Positions 41,607-50,850 of a stretch of DNA of 64,000 bases are shown piece by piece. Source of the stretch: Nocardioides luteus (GTDB lineage Bacteria > Actinomycetota > Actinomycetes > Propionibacteriales > Nocardioidaceae); the NCBI RefSeq assembly GCF_015752315.1, contig NZ_JADOVJ010000001.1, positions 1,604,501 to 1,668,500 on the forward strand, in the 5' to 3' direction. The translations under genes and the position numbers were made by a program. Each line of letters starts with the position of its first letter. Positions within the stretch are counted from its first letter, which is position 1. The notes under the pieces are model-generated. The model was not told where the DNA came from. It searched no databases and saw only the letters and a list, made by a program, of their open reading frames with translations.

Positions 41607-42356
41607 TCAGTCGGCGATCGCCGTCCAGGTGGGGAACTTGGCGGTACGGCCGTCGCCGGAGGATCGGCCGGTGAGGCGGCGGTGGATCCACGGGCCGACG
41701 AACTCGCGGTAGTAGGCCAGACCCTTCTTGCCCGCAGCGGCCTCGAAGTCGAGGTCCCACCAGCCCTCGGGGACCTCGACGCCGAGCGAGTCGAGGACGC
41801 GGGCGGCGACGCGGTGGTGGCCGCGGGCGTTCATGTGCAGGCGGTCCTCGCTCCAGAAGCGGCCGTCGGTGAGGGTGGTGTCGGGCCAGTTGTAGGCGCG
41901 CACGATGTCGTCGCGGTGGGCGACCCGCTGCTCGACCAGGTCGACGAGCTCGTCGCCGCGACGCTGGAAGACCTTGCCGAGCGGGAGCCGGGCCGAGGGG
42001 TTGGCGCCGGAGAGCAGGATCAGCTGGATCCCGTTGGCGTCACAGGCCTCGAGCACCGGATTGAGGAAGTCGGCGATCGCATTAGCGTCGGCCTTCGGGC
42101 GGAGCATGTCGTTGCCGCCGCCGTTGAAGGAGAGGTGGGTCGGCTTCAGCGCGAGCGCGGCGGGAAGCTGCTCCTCGACGATCGGGCGGATCAGGCGCCC
42201 GCGGATGGCGAGGTTGGCGTACTCCACCCGGGTCCCCGACGCCGCCCACCCCTGGGCGACCAGGTCGGCCCAGCCGCGTACGTGACCGTCCGGGGTCTCG
42301 TCGCCGACCCCCTCCGTGAACGAGTCACCGATCGCGACGTAGCGCACTGCCTCCAC
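41607..42356 (-). CDS. SGNH/GDSL hydrolase family protein
   Basis: 249 aa from GTG 42356 (GGAGG four to five bases upstream). Block I AIGDSFTEG with the nucleophile Ser, block II Gly in LAIRGRL, block III GGGND, and block V WSEDRLHMNARGH with the catalytic Asp and His. No signal peptide, so a cytoplasmic esterase or acyl hydrolase. The acyl substrate cannot be inferred. Converges with the helicase gene. Confidence 0.9.
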   Translation of the reverse strand: MEAVRYVAIGDSFTEGVGDETPDGHVRGWADLVAQGWAASGTRVEYANLAIRGRLIRPIVEEQLPAALALKPTHLSFNGGGNDMLRPKADANAIADFLNPVLEACDANGIQLILLSGANPSARLPLGKVFQRRGDELVDLVEQRVAHRDDIVRAYNWPDTTLTDGRFWSEDRLHMNARGHHRVAARVLDSLGVEVPEGWWDLDFEAAAGKKGLAYYREFVGPWIHRRLTGRSSGDGRTAKFPTWTAIAD

Positions 42357-42488
42357 GAGTCCTCCAACCCCAGTCATCCAACCCAGTAACCGATGCCGGA
42401 TCCATTGCCAGCCTCTGGATTCTAGTCCGCCCGGGGTCTGACCATGACATCCGTCCCCGGGCTGACGTCTCGGCCGCCTCGGCTCCTC

Positions 42489-42494
42489 TACGGT
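42489..42494 (+). promoter_or_regulatory. -10 box of a leaderless promoter (NarL-type sensor)
   Basis: TACGGT ends six bases before GTG 42501. A partial copy of the GACGTCTCGGCCG repeat lies just upstream (from 42463). Confidence 0.4.
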
Positions 42495-42500
42495 GGCCCT

Positions 42501-43721
42501 GTGGAGGAGTTGGTACGCCCCTGGCGGCTCGGCCCGCGTGGGCGATGGTGGTTCGACGTACTGCTCGCTGGCACCCTGTTCCTGATCATCCCGTTCTACG
42601 CGATCCAGGTCATGCTGAACGGTGGCGCCGCGAAGGACGTCGACAGCAGCAGCCACGTCGCCGACCTCGTGCTCGTGGTGGTCCAGCTCGTACCCCTGCT
42701 GTGGCGCCGCCGGCACCCGGTGATCGTCTACGCGATCGTGGCCGGCGCCTGCGGCCTGCAGGTGCTCCTCATCGACTATCCGCTGGTCTCGCAGGTCTCC
42801 TACCCGATCGCGGTCTACTCGGTGGCCCGCTACGCCAGCCCGCGCTGGGGACTGGCCGCGCTCGCGGTGGGCCTCTTCGGCTCCGTCCTCGGCACCCACG
42901 ACTGGATGAGCTCCGTCGACACCACCTCCACCGAGCCGCAGGACGGCATCAACTGGAGCACGTACGTCCCGGTCGCGCTCTCGCTCGCCACCTTCCCGGT
43001 CGCCGCCTGGGCGCTGGGCGCCCTGGCCCGTACGAGAGCGGCGTACGTCGACTCCCTGATCCAGCGCAACGAGCAGCTGCGCCGCGAGGCCGAGCAGCGC
43101 GCCGAGCTCGGGGCGACCCAGGAGCGGGCCCGGATCGCGCGCGAGATGCACGACGTGGTGGCCCACGGGCTGAGCGTGATCGTGGTGCAGGCCGACGGCG
43201 CGCGGTACGCGGCCGAGCAGGATCCGACCCTGGCGCCCAAGGCGCTGGAGACCGTCGCCCAGACCGCGCGCGAGGCGCTGACCGAGATGCGGCAGCTGCT
43301 CGGTCTGCTGCGCGACGGCGACGCCCTGACCCGCCCACAGCCGCGGCTGGGCGACATCGCGACGCTCGTCGAGGAGACCCGGGCCGGTGGGATGGAGCTG
43401 ACCGCGACCCTCCCCGAGCCCGGCCTCGCCGTGCCCGAGGGCATCGCCTTGACCGCCTTCCGGGTGGTGCAGGAGTCGCTCAGCAACGTACGCAAGCACG
43501 CCGGTCCGGGCGCCGCGGCCAAGGTCACCGTGACGGCCGGGAGCGGCAGCCTCGAGATCGAGATCACCGACGACGGCCGGGGTGCTGCCGCCGATGCGCG
43601 CGAGTCCGGCGGTCTCGGCCTGGTCGGGATGGAGGAGCGGATCACCGCCCACGACGGAACGCTCGAGACCGGCCCGGCGGCGGGCGGCGGCTTCCGCGTC
43701 TACGCAAGGATGCCGCTATGA
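42501..43721 (+). CDS. NarL/DesK-type sensor histidine kinase
   Basis: 406 aa. Four to five N-terminal TM helices (~residues 15-180) with no large external domain, then HisKA_3 with ERARIAREMHDVVAHGLSVIVVQA (phospho-acceptor His in MHDVV), and a HATPase with VQESLSNVRKHA (N box) and GLGLVGMEERI (G box). Senses something in or at the membrane. Overlaps its regulator by four bases (ATGA). Typical targets are neighbouring ABC transporters; the MacB-like pair at 47624-50718 is 3.2 kb away. Confidence 0.92.
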   Translation: MEELVRPWRLGPRGRWWFDVLLAGTLFLIIPFYAIQVMLNGGAAKDVDSSSHVADLVLVVVQLVPLLWRRRHPVIVYAIVAGACGLQVLLIDYPLVSQVSYPIAVYSVARYASPRWGLAALAVGLFGSVLGTHDWMSSVDTTSTEPQDGINWSTYVPVALSLATFPVAAWALGALARTRAAYVDSLIQRNEQLRREAEQRAELGATQERARIAREMHDVVAHGLSVIVVQADGARYAAEQDPTLAPKALETVAQTAREALTEMRQLLGLLRDGDALTRPQPRLGDIATLVEETRAGGMELTATLPEPGLAVPEGIALTAFRVVQESLSNVRKHAGPGAAAKVTVTAGSGSLEIEITDDGRGAAADARESGGLGLVGMEERITAHDGTLETGPAAGGGFRVYARMPL

Positions 43722-44398
43722 CTGGCTCCACGACGATCCGTGTCCTTCTCGTCGACGACCAGGAGCTCGTGCGAGCCGGCTTCCGGATGCTCATCGACTC
43801 CCAGCCCGACCTCAGCGTCGTCGGCGAGGCCGGCGACGGCCAGGAGGCCGTCGCCGCGCTCACCCACGGCGGCACCGAGGCGGACGTGGTCCTGATGGAC
43901 GTACGCATGCCACGCATGGACGGGGTCGAGGCGACCGGTCTGATCGCCGGCCGCGAGAGCGCACCGAGGGTGATCGTGCTGACCACCTTCGACCTGGACG
44001 AGTACGCCTTCGCCGCCATCCGGGCGGGCGCCGCGGCGTTCCTGCTCAAGGACGCCCGCCCCGAGGACCTGCTCACCGCGATCCGCACCGTGCACGCCGG
44101 CGACTCGGTCGTCGCGCCCAGCACCACCCGGCGACTGCTGGAGCACTTCGCCGCCTCCGCGCCCTCGACCAGCACGCCCGCCGCTGCCGAGCAGCGGCTG
44201 GCGGTGCTGACCGAGCGCGAGCGCGAGGTGCTCACGCTGGTCGGCCGTGGTCTGTCCAACACCGAGATCGCCGAGACCTTCGTGGTCGCCGAGGCGACCG
44301 TGAAGACCCACGTCGGCCGGCTGCTGGCCAAGACCGGTTCTCGTGACCGCGTCCAGCTCGTGGTGCTGGCCTACGAGACCGGCCTGGTCGGCCGCTGA
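43718..44398 (+). CDS. NarL/FixJ-family response regulator
   Basis: 226 aa. Receiver with VDDQELVRAGF, phospho-acceptor Asp in VVLMDVRMPRMDG, and LLKDARPEDL; LuxR-type HTH at about 155-220 (LTEREREVLTLVGRGLSNTEIAETFVVAEATVKTHVGRLLAKTGSRDRVQLV). Co-translated with the kinase. Confidence 0.93.
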   Translation: MTGSTTIRVLLVDDQELVRAGFRMLIDSQPDLSVVGEAGDGQEAVAALTHGGTEADVVLMDVRMPRMDGVEATGLIAGRESAPRVIVLTTFDLDEYAFAAIRAGAAAFLLKDARPEDLLTAIRTVHAGDSVVAPSTTRRLLEHFAASAPSTSTPAAAEQRLAVLTEREREVLTLVGRGLSNTEIAETFVVAEATVKTHVGRLLAKTGSRDRVQLVVLAYETGLVGR

Positions 44399-44410
44399 GC
44401 CCGGAGATCC

Positions 44411-46237
44411 CTACGAGAGGTGATGCACCGGCGCCAGGTTGTAGACCGGCGTCTCGATCCCCTCGAACCGGGCCTTGAGCTGCAGCGCGAGGTAGAGCGA
44501 GTAGTGGCGCGACTGGTGCAGGTTGCCGCCGTGGAACCACAGCGCCTCCTGCTGGGTCGGCTTCCACATGTTGCGCTGCTCGCCCTCCCAGGGGCCGGGG
44601 TCCTTGGTGGTGTCGGAGCCCAGGCCCCAGCACTTCCCGACGCGGTCGGCGACCTCCTGGCTGATCAGGTCGGCGGCCCAGCCGTTCATGGAGCCGTAGC
44701 CGGTGGCGTACACGACCAGATCGGCGGGGAGCTCGGTGCCGTCCTCGAGAACGACGGCGGACGAGGTCAGATGCGAGACCTGGCCCTGCGCGAGCTTGAC
44801 CGACCCGTCGGCGACCAGCTCGGCCGAGCCCACGTCGATGTAGTAGCCCGAGCCGCGGCGCAGGTACTTCATGAACAGCCCCGAGCCGTCGTCGCCCCAG
44901 TCGTGCCGGAACCCGGCCTTCTCCAGGCGTGCGTAGAAGTCGGCGTCGCGCTCGGCCATCTGCTGGTAGAGCGGGATCTGGAACTCGTGCATGATCCGGT
45001 AGGGGAGCGAGGCGAAGACCAGGTCGGCCTTCTCCGTGGTCATCCCGGAGGCGACCGCGCGCTCGGAGTAGAGGTCGCCGAGGCCGATGTCCATCAGCGT
45101 GTCGCTCTTCACGATGTGGGTCGAGGACCGCTGCACCATCGTCACGTCGGCGCCGTGCTCGAACAGCGCGCCGCAGATGTCGAAGGCGGAGTTGTTGGAC
45201 CCGATCACGACCACCCGCTTGCCCTCGTACGCATCCGGCCCCGGGTGCTGGGAGGAGTGGTGCTGCTCGCCCTCGAAGATGTCCATGCCGGGCAGGTCGG
45301 GGATGTTCGGCTTGCCGGACATCCCGGTGGCCATGATGAGCTGCTTCGGGTGGAGGGTGATCTCCTCCCCGCCACGCTCGACGGCGACCGTCCACTCCCC
45401 GTCCTCCTCCGAGTAGGAGGCGCTGGTGGCCGTGGTCGAGGACCAGTAGGGCACCTCCATCACCTTGACGTAGGACTCCAGCCAGTCGCCGATCTTGTCC
45501 TTGGGCGCGAAGACCGGCCAGTTGTCGGGGAACTTCAGGTAGGGCAGGTGGTCGTACCAGACCGGGTCGTGCAGGCACAGCGACTTGTAACGGCCGCGCC
45601 ACTGGTCACCGGGCCGCTCGTAGCGGTCGATCACGAGCGACGGTACGCCGAGCTGGCGCAGCCGCGCACCGAGCGCGATGCCGCCCTGCCCGCCACCGAT
45701 GACCAGCACGTACGGCTGCTCGGTCAGGCCCAGCGTCTCCGCCTCGGCCTGCCGCTTCTCGGCCCAGGTGACCCGGTCGCGGTTGACGCCGTGCTCGGCA
45801 CCCTTCGGGCGACGTTCGCCGCGGGGCTCCTCGTGGCCCTTGAGCTCGTAGAGCGTGGTCAGGAACGTCCACGCCTTGGGGCGGTCACCCTCGACCTTGA
45901 GCCGCAGCAGCCCGCGGCCGCGCCCGACGGCGGTCTCGAACGTGAACCACGCCGTGGTCACGCCGTCCGCGGTCGCCTCGGGCTCCTCGAGCGCGAAGCC
46001 GGAGGGATCGACCCGTTCCAGCGTGGCCGAGAGCAGGTCGGTGACCCCGGTCGGGTCCTCGACGGTGGTGATGTTCCAGGAGAAGGCGACCAGGTCGCGC
46101 CAGAAGCTCTTGGTGGCGAACAGGCCGGCGGCCCGAGGGATGTCGCGCGCCTTCAGGGCGGCTTCGAAGTCGGTGAGCCAGGTCTGCGCCGGACCGCTCT
46201 GCACGGCCGCGGGAGGGGGTTCGAGTGTCTGCGTCAT
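44411..46237 (-). CDS. NTF2-like domain fused to a flavin-dependent NAD(P)H monooxygenase
   Basis: 608 aa. Residues ~18-135 are an NTF2/SnoaL-like domain (WLTDFEAALKARDIPRAAGLFA...SFWRDLVAFSWN). From ~170: FAD motif VLVIGGGQGGIALGARLRQLG, an FMO-type fingerprint FEGEQHHSSQ, a second Rossmann VVVIGSNNSAFDIC for NADPH, and VYATGYGS. Related to YUC/FMO-like single-component monooxygenases, which oxygenate soft nucleophiles or ketones. A GAF-domain activator is encoded divergently and probably controls it through the 107-bp shared region. ATG 46237 gives the complete NTF2 domain. Confidence 0.88.
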   Translation of the reverse strand: MTQTLEPPPAAVQSGPAQTWLTDFEAALKARDIPRAAGLFATKSFWRDLVAFSWNITTVEDPTGVTDLLSATLERVDPSGFALEEPEATADGVTTAWFTFETAVGRGRGLLRLKVEGDRPKAWTFLTTLYELKGHEEPRGERRPKGAEHGVNRDRVTWAEKRQAEAETLGLTEQPYVLVIGGGQGGIALGARLRQLGVPSLVIDRYERPGDQWRGRYKSLCLHDPVWYDHLPYLKFPDNWPVFAPKDKIGDWLESYVKVMEVPYWSSTTATSASYSEEDGEWTVAVERGGEEITLHPKQLIMATGMSGKPNIPDLPGMDIFEGEQHHSSQHPGPDAYEGKRVVVIGSNNSAFDICGALFEHGADVTMVQRSSTHIVKSDTLMDIGLGDLYSERAVASGMTTEKADLVFASLPYRIMHEFQIPLYQQMAERDADFYARLEKAGFRHDWGDDGSGLFMKYLRRGSGYYIDVGSAELVADGSVKLAQGQVSHLTSSAVVLEDGTELPADLVVYATGYGSMNGWAADLISQEVADRVGKCWGLGSDTTKDPGPWEGEQRNMWKPTQQEALWFHGGNLHQSRHYSLYLALQLKARFEGIETPVYNLAPVHHLS

Positions 46238-46276
46238 GGCACCAGCACACCGCCGCGCGGGTGCCGGAGAAAGGGT

Positions 46277-46290
46277 TGCAACGGATTGCA
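46277..46290. promoter_or_regulatory. Candidate operator between the monooxygenase and GAF regulator genes
   Basis: Inverted repeat TGCAA-CGGA-TTGCA, with a further GCAATGCA at 46307-46314, in the short divergent gap. Probable binding site of the GAF regulator (inference). Confidence 0.4.
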
Positions 46291-46344
46291 TGTGGCGCGG
46301 GTCACAGCAATGCACCTACCCTCGGAGGCGGAGGTGGACGCCAG

Positions 46345-47526
46345 ATGACAGTGACCGGAGCAGTGCCGGCGGGAGCAGACCTGCCGCGCCTCGCCCGCGA
46401 CCTCGTACGCGTCCACGACGCCGTCCTGTCCGGCAGCCGCCCGCCGAGCACGCCCAGGATCCTGGTCGAGCGCTCCTGGCGCCGGGTGATGAGCATGGGC
46501 CTGGAGCCCGGCAGCAGCAACGGCAGACGTACGCCGTCGGCGGCCGAGTGTGCGGCCAGGAGAGCCCGCTCGCCGCTGGCGACGGTGATCGGCGACCTCC
46601 GCGCGGTGCTGACCTCGGCGGCGGATGCCGCGACATACCTGATGGTGGTCACCGACGCCGAGGGTGTGGTGCTGTGGCGCGAGGGGTCGGCGCGGGTGCT
46701 CAAGATCGCCGACCAGCTCGGCTTCGTCGAGGGCGCGCTGTGGACCGAGCGCGCGGTCGGCACCAACGCCATCGGCACCGCGCTGGCCGAGGCCGCGCCG
46801 GTCGAGCTCTTCTCCGCGGAGCACTTCGAGCAGGCCCAGCATCCCTGGTACTGCACCGCCGCCCCGATCCACGATCCCCGCACCGGAGCGCTTCTCGGCG
46901 TCGTCGACGTCAGCGGGCCCGCGCTGACCCTGCACCCGGCGATCGGCGCCCTGGTCGAGAGCGCGGTGCGCCTGGCCGAGATGAGCCTGTGGCGCCACCA
47001 CCAGGAGTGGCTCGAGCGGCTGCGCCGCGAGACCGACCACGTCGTCTCCGCCGTCGAGGGTCCGCTGCTGGTCGTCGACGACGACGGCTGGGTCGCCCAC
47101 CACGCCGGGATGGCCGCCCGCGACCGGATCGCGGCACCCCGGCAGGACAAGATGCTGACCGTCCCGGGCCTGGGGCTGTGCCTGCCCGAGCGGGTCGGCG
47201 AGCGCGGCTGGCTGGTCCGGCCCACCTCGTCAGGGGCGGGAAGCCTGACCGCCCGGCTCGATCCGGACGGCACTCTGGAGGTCGTCTCGGAGTCGGGCAG
47301 CTGGCGCACGACGTTGACCCGGCGCCACGTCGAGATCCTCACCCTCGTGGACCGGGCCGGTCCACAGGGCCTCACCGCCCGCGGGCTCAGCGAGGCCGTC
47401 TTCGGCGACGCCGAGCACATCGTCACCGTCCGTGCCGAGGTCTCCCGGCTGCGCCGCTCGATCGGCGCCCTGGTCTCGACCAACCCCTACCGCCTGGCCG
47501 ACGGAGTGACGTTGACCCGGGGATGA
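46345..47526 (+). CDS. GAF-domain transcriptional regulator (AcoR-like N-terminus, winged-helix C-terminus)
   Basis: 393 aa. An AcoR-type N-terminus (RILVERSWRRVMSMGLEP) leads into a GAF domain with VLWREGSARVLKIADQLGFVEGALWTERAVGTNAIGTAL, the signature of sigma-54 activators. The AAA+ ATPase domain is absent: after residue ~210 comes a linker and a C-terminal winged-helix region (TRRHVEILTLVDRAGPQGLTARGLSEAVFGD...VTVRAEVSRLRRSIG). It therefore works with ordinary sigma factors. Divergent from the NTF2-monooxygenase, its likely target. Confidence 0.85.
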   Translation: MTVTGAVPAGADLPRLARDLVRVHDAVLSGSRPPSTPRILVERSWRRVMSMGLEPGSSNGRRTPSAAECAARRARSPLATVIGDLRAVLTSAADAATYLMVVTDAEGVVLWREGSARVLKIADQLGFVEGALWTERAVGTNAIGTALAEAAPVELFSAEHFEQAQHPWYCTAAPIHDPRTGALLGVVDVSGPALTLHPAIGALVESAVRLAEMSLWRHHQEWLERLRRETDHVVSAVEGPLLVVDDDGWVAHHAGMAARDRIAAPRQDKMLTVPGLGLCLPERVGERGWLVRPTSSGAGSLTARLDPDGTLEVVSESGSWRTTLTRRHVEILTLVDRAGPQGLTARGLSEAVFGDAEHIVTVRAEVSRLRRSIGALVSTNPYRLADGVTLTRG

Positions 47527-47623
47527 CCCTGAGCCGACCCTTGCCGATCAACCCCAGGTCGTACGCCGGGATCAGCCCCCAGCCCGATGTGGGCTGACGC
47601 CTCCCGACGAGAGGCTCTGGGGC

Positions 47624-48334
47624 ATGACACAGACCTCTGTTCCCACGATGACGGCCGCCGCCCGAGCGGTGGGCCTGACCAAGACCTATGGCAAGGGTGC
47701 CACCGAGGTGCACGCGCTGCGCGGGGTCGACCTGGAGATCCGCCGCGGCGCCTTCACCGCGATCATGGGCCCGAGCGGCTCGGGCAAGTCGACGCTGATG
47801 CACTGCCTGGCCGGGCTGGACCGCCCGACCTCGGGTGAGGTGGTGGTCGCGGGCCAGCCGCTGGAGAACCTCAACGACGACCAGCTGACCGTCTTCCGCC
47901 GGGAGAACGTCGGCTTCGTCTTCCAGGCGTTCAACCTGCTGCCGATGCTGACCGCCGGCCAGAACATCCAGCTCCCGCTGGAGCTGGCCGGCAAGCGGGT
48001 GACCGACGAGACCCGTGCCCGGGCGCAGATGATCGCCGACACCCTCGGCATCGGCAAGCGCCTGGGCCACAAGCCCTCCGAGCTCTCCGGCGGCCAGCAG
48101 CAGCGCGTGGCGATCGCCCGTGCGCTGGTCACCCAGCCCGCGATCCTGTTCGCCGACGAGCCCACCGGAAACCTCGACTCCGAGACCTCGGCCGAGGTGC
48201 TCGACCACCTCCGGCGCAGCGTCCGCGAGCTCGGCCAGACCGTGGTCATGGTGACCCACGAGGCCTCCGCCGCTGCGTACGCCGACGAGATCGTCACCGT
48301 CAAGGACGGGCACATCGAAGGGGTGACGCGCTGA
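47624..48334 (+). CDS. ABC transporter ATPase (MacB/LolD type)
   Basis: 236 aa. Walker [11 protein letters not shown]-loop [10 protein letters not shown], signature [15 protein letters not shown], Walker [14 protein letters not shown]-loop VMVTHE. The ...NLD ending and FQAFNLLP are typical of the MacB/LolD/FtsE class that powers FtsX-like permeases. Co-translated with the permease. Upstream, TCAGCCC...GGGCTGA arms (47572-47597) may be an operator or a weak hairpin. Confidence 0.93.
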   Translation: MTQTSVPTMTAAARAVGLTKTYGKGATEVHALRGVDLEIRRGAFTAIMGPSGSGKSTLMHCLAGLDRPTSGEVVVAGQPLENLNDDQLTVFRRENVGFVFQAFNLLPMLTAGQNIQLPLELAGKRVTDETRARAQMIADTLGIGKRLGHKPSELSGGQQQRVAIARALVTQPAILFADEPTGNLDSETSAEVLDHLRRSVRELGQTVVMVTHEASAAAYADEIVTVKDGHIEGVTR

Positions 48335-50718
48335 TGCGGACGGTGTTGTTCGCATCCCTGCGAACCTACGCCCGCCGGTACGCCGCGGCCGTGGTGGCGG
48401 TCGTCGCCGCGGTCGCGCTGATCGTGGTCACCAACGCGCTGACCTCGGCGACGAAGTCGGGCCTGTTCGCGGGCATCGACGCGCCGTTCCGGAACGCGGT
48501 CGGTGCGGTCGACTTCCCGAGCGAGGAGGTCACCGAGAAGTACGTCGAGAAGGGCGGCTGGGCGCTGGCCGCCTCGATGCAGCCGGTCCGGACCGAGAAG
48601 ACCATGCTTGGCCAGGAGATCATGGTCGGCGCGGTCTCCACCGAGAAGCGCTGGCAGTGGCAGGAGCTCGAGTCGGGCCGGTTTCCGACCCGCGCCGGCG
48701 AGGCCGTCGTCGACGCCAACGCCGCCAAGACCAACAAGGTCGCCATCGGCGACACCCTGAAGGTCGGCACCGGGAAGTCGGCGGTCGAGACGACCGTGGT
48801 CGGTCTCGTGGACGCGCCGTCGATGTGGTCCGCGCCGGTCTACGTCACCTGGCCCGAGATGCAGGGCTGGAAGAACCAGTACGTCCAGACCGTGATGACC
48901 GCCGGCACCGGCGACGAGGCCGACAACTGGATGAACACCGACGACTACCTCACCGAGCTGCAGACCCAGCTCAACAAGGAGGTCAACGTCGTCGCGTACA
49001 TGGTCCTGATCTTCGCCTTCATCGCGCTGTTCGTCTCCGTGCTGGTCATCACCAACACCTTCTCGATCCTGTTCGCCCAGCGGATGCGCGACTTCGCGCT
49101 GCTGCGGGCGATGGGCGCCACGAAGCGCCAGGTCCTGAGGTCGGTACGCCGCGAGGCGCTCGCCCTCGGCCTGCTCGCCTCGCTGCTCGGTCTGGTCGTG
49201 GGCGCCGTCCTCGGCTGGGGGATCGTCGCGGTGGTGCGGCAGCTCGCCGAGACCGCGCCGCTGGGCGACGTCTCCCTGGAGTGGCCGTGGCTCCTCAGCG
49301 CCTTCGTCCTCGGCACCCTCACCACCCTGGTCGCCTCCTGGCTGCCCACCCGCCGCCTGATGCGGCTCAGCCCGCTGGCCGCGCTGCGTCCGCAGGAGGG
49401 CTTCGACGTACGCGGCGCCGGCATGTTCCGGCTCGGGCTGGGCGGGCTCGCGACGCTGGCCGGTGTCGCGATCATCTTCGTGGCCGTCGGCTGGGACGAC
49501 GCGCAGACCGGGATGCTGATCGTGCTGGTCGGCTGCGGGGTCACGTTCATCGGCGTGATGCTCCTCGGGCCGGCTCTGGTGCCGGGTCTGGTGCGGATCG
49601 CCGGGTCGGCCCTGGCGCGGGTCGCCGGATCGCCGGCGAAGCTGGCCGCGGCCAACGCCGGACGCAACCCGAAGCGCACCGCCGCCACCGCGGCCTCGCT
49701 GCTGGTCGGCGTCACGCTCACCACCGGCGTACTCACCGGGATGAACACCATCCGCGCCGCCACGCTGGACGAGATGGCGAAGCAGCACCCGATCGACATC
49801 GCGCTGCAGGCGGAGTCCGCACCGCTGGCCGACTCGGTCCTCGGGGACTCGAAGGCGGTCCCGGGCGTCGCGGACGCGGTCGCCGTACCGGGTGCGCTGG
49901 CCTCGGTCGAGGCCGACGGCAAGCCCGTCCCGGTGCCGGTCGTCGCCCCGCCCGCGGGCGACATCGCGATGAAGGACCTCACCGTGAAGCCGGGCACGAT
50001 GGTGGTCTCGCCGGTCGCCGCCTCGACCTTCGTGGAGAACTCCTTCGAGGCGTCGGGGGAGAAGGTCGAGCTGGCCGTCGGTGGCCGGAAAGTCACCGTG
50101 ACCCTGGACGTACGCGAGATCGACGGTGCCGCGCAGATCTCCGCGGCCACGCTGCGCGAGCTGACCGCCGACCCGCAGACGTACGCCGTCTGGGTCCGCG
50201 CCGACGCCGGAGCCGACCCGGAGGACCTGGCGGGGGCGCTCGGGGTGCTCGCCCCGGACGCCGAGCTGATCAACGGCAAGGCTCAGCGGGCCTGGGTCGA
50301 GCTCCAGCTGGACGTGTTCACCTGGGCGGTGATCGGGCTGCTCGCGATCTCGGTGCTGATCGCGCTGGCGGGCATCGCCAACACGCTGGGCCTCTCGGTG
50401 CTCGAGCGTGGTCGTGAGCACGCGCTGCTGCGGGCCCTGGGCCTGACCAAGCGTCAGCTGCGGCGGACGCTGGCCGCCGAGGCGGTGCTGCTCTCCGCGG
50501 TCGCCGCCGTGGTCGGCACGGCGCTGGGCGTCTTCTTCGCCTGGGGCGGCAGCGAGATCCTCATCGGTGACATGCTGCCCGACGCCAGCTTCGACCCGCC
50601 GGTGCTGCAGCTGATCGGTGTCGTGGTCGTCGCCGGCGTGGCCGGCCTGGTCTCCTGCGTGGTGCCCTCCAAGCGGGCCACCAGGGTCAGCCCGGCGGAG
50701 GGACTCGCGCTGGACTGA
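48334..50718 (+). CDS. FtsX-like ABC permease (MacB superfamily, two FtsX modules)
   Basis: 794 aa. One N-terminal TM helix, an external MacB-PCD-like domain (~residues 50-210), an FtsX module with three TM helices near 215-345 ([26 protein letters not shown]), another external domain, and a C-terminal FtsX module ([31 protein letters not shown]). Mechanotransmission-type exporter for antibiotics, peptides or lipids. The overlap with the ATPase stop fixes ATG 48334. Confidence 0.93.
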   Translation: MRTVLFASLRTYARRYAAAVVAVVAAVALIVVTNALTSATKSGLFAGIDAPFRNAVGAVDFPSEEVTEKYVEKGGWALAASMQPVRTEKTMLGQEIMVGAVSTEKRWQWQELESGRFPTRAGEAVVDANAAKTNKVAIGDTLKVGTGKSAVETTVVGLVDAPSMWSAPVYVTWPEMQGWKNQYVQTVMTAGTGDEADNWMNTDDYLTELQTQLNKEVNVVAYMVLIFAFIALFVSVLVITNTFSILFAQRMRDFALLRAMGATKRQVLRSVRREALALGLLASLLGLVVGAVLGWGIVAVVRQLAETAPLGDVSLEWPWLLSAFVLGTLTTLVASWLPTRRLMRLSPLAALRPQEGFDVRGAGMFRLGLGGLATLAGVAIIFVAVGWDDAQTGMLIVLVGCGVTFIGVMLLGPALVPGLVRIAGSALARVAGSPAKLAAANAGRNPKRTAATAASLLVGVTLTTGVLTGMNTIRAATLDEMAKQHPIDIALQAESAPLADSVLGDSKAVPGVADAVAVPGALASVEADGKPVPVPVVAPPAGDIAMKDLTVKPGTMVVSPVAASTFVENSFEASGEKVELAVGGRKVTVTLDVREIDGAAQISAATLRELTADPQTYAVWVRADAGADPEDLAGALGVLAPDAELINGKAQRAWVELQLDVFTWAVIGLLAISVLIALAGIANTLGLSVLERGREHALLRALGLTKRQLRRTLAAEAVLLSAVAAVVGTALGVFFAWGGSEILIGDMLPDASFDPPVLQLIGVVVVAGVAGLVSCVVPSKRATRVSPAEGLALD

Positions 50719-50731
50719 CCCGGTCGGGACT

Positions 50732-50844
50732 GTGTTGGTCTCGACACGGACTCGTTCGTTCCTCACGAGTCCGGCTCGACCGACGGGATGGCCCGTCGGT
50801 CGAGCCGCGAGGCCGCCCGCGGCCGAGCGTGTCGAGACCAACAC
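50732..50844. repeat. Palindromic repeat, second copy of the 12.2-kb family
   Basis: 113 bp bounded by perfect 16-bp inverted ends GTGTTGGTCTCGACAC (50732-50747) and GTGTCGAGACCAACAC (50829-50844). The left 50-nt unit (50732-50781) matches the reverse complement of 12215-12264 at 47 of 50 positions; two of the three differences restore a base pair. A further hairpin CGACGGG-ATGG-CCCGTCG sits at 50781-50798. Between the convergent permease and TerC genes, so it may also act as a terminator. Confidence 0.8.
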
Positions 50845-50850
50845 GGTCGC

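Noticed and set aside
42463..42500. Partial GACGTCTCGGCCG palindrome as an operator for the NarL-type sensor
   Set aside because: The same sequence belongs to the dispersed palindrome family at 38803 and 57239, so repeat origin explains it better.
47686..50844. 1052-codon open frame on the minus strand
   Set aside because: Antisense to the ABC transporter pair; no start signal, no domain, and it runs into the palindromic repeat at 50732-50844.
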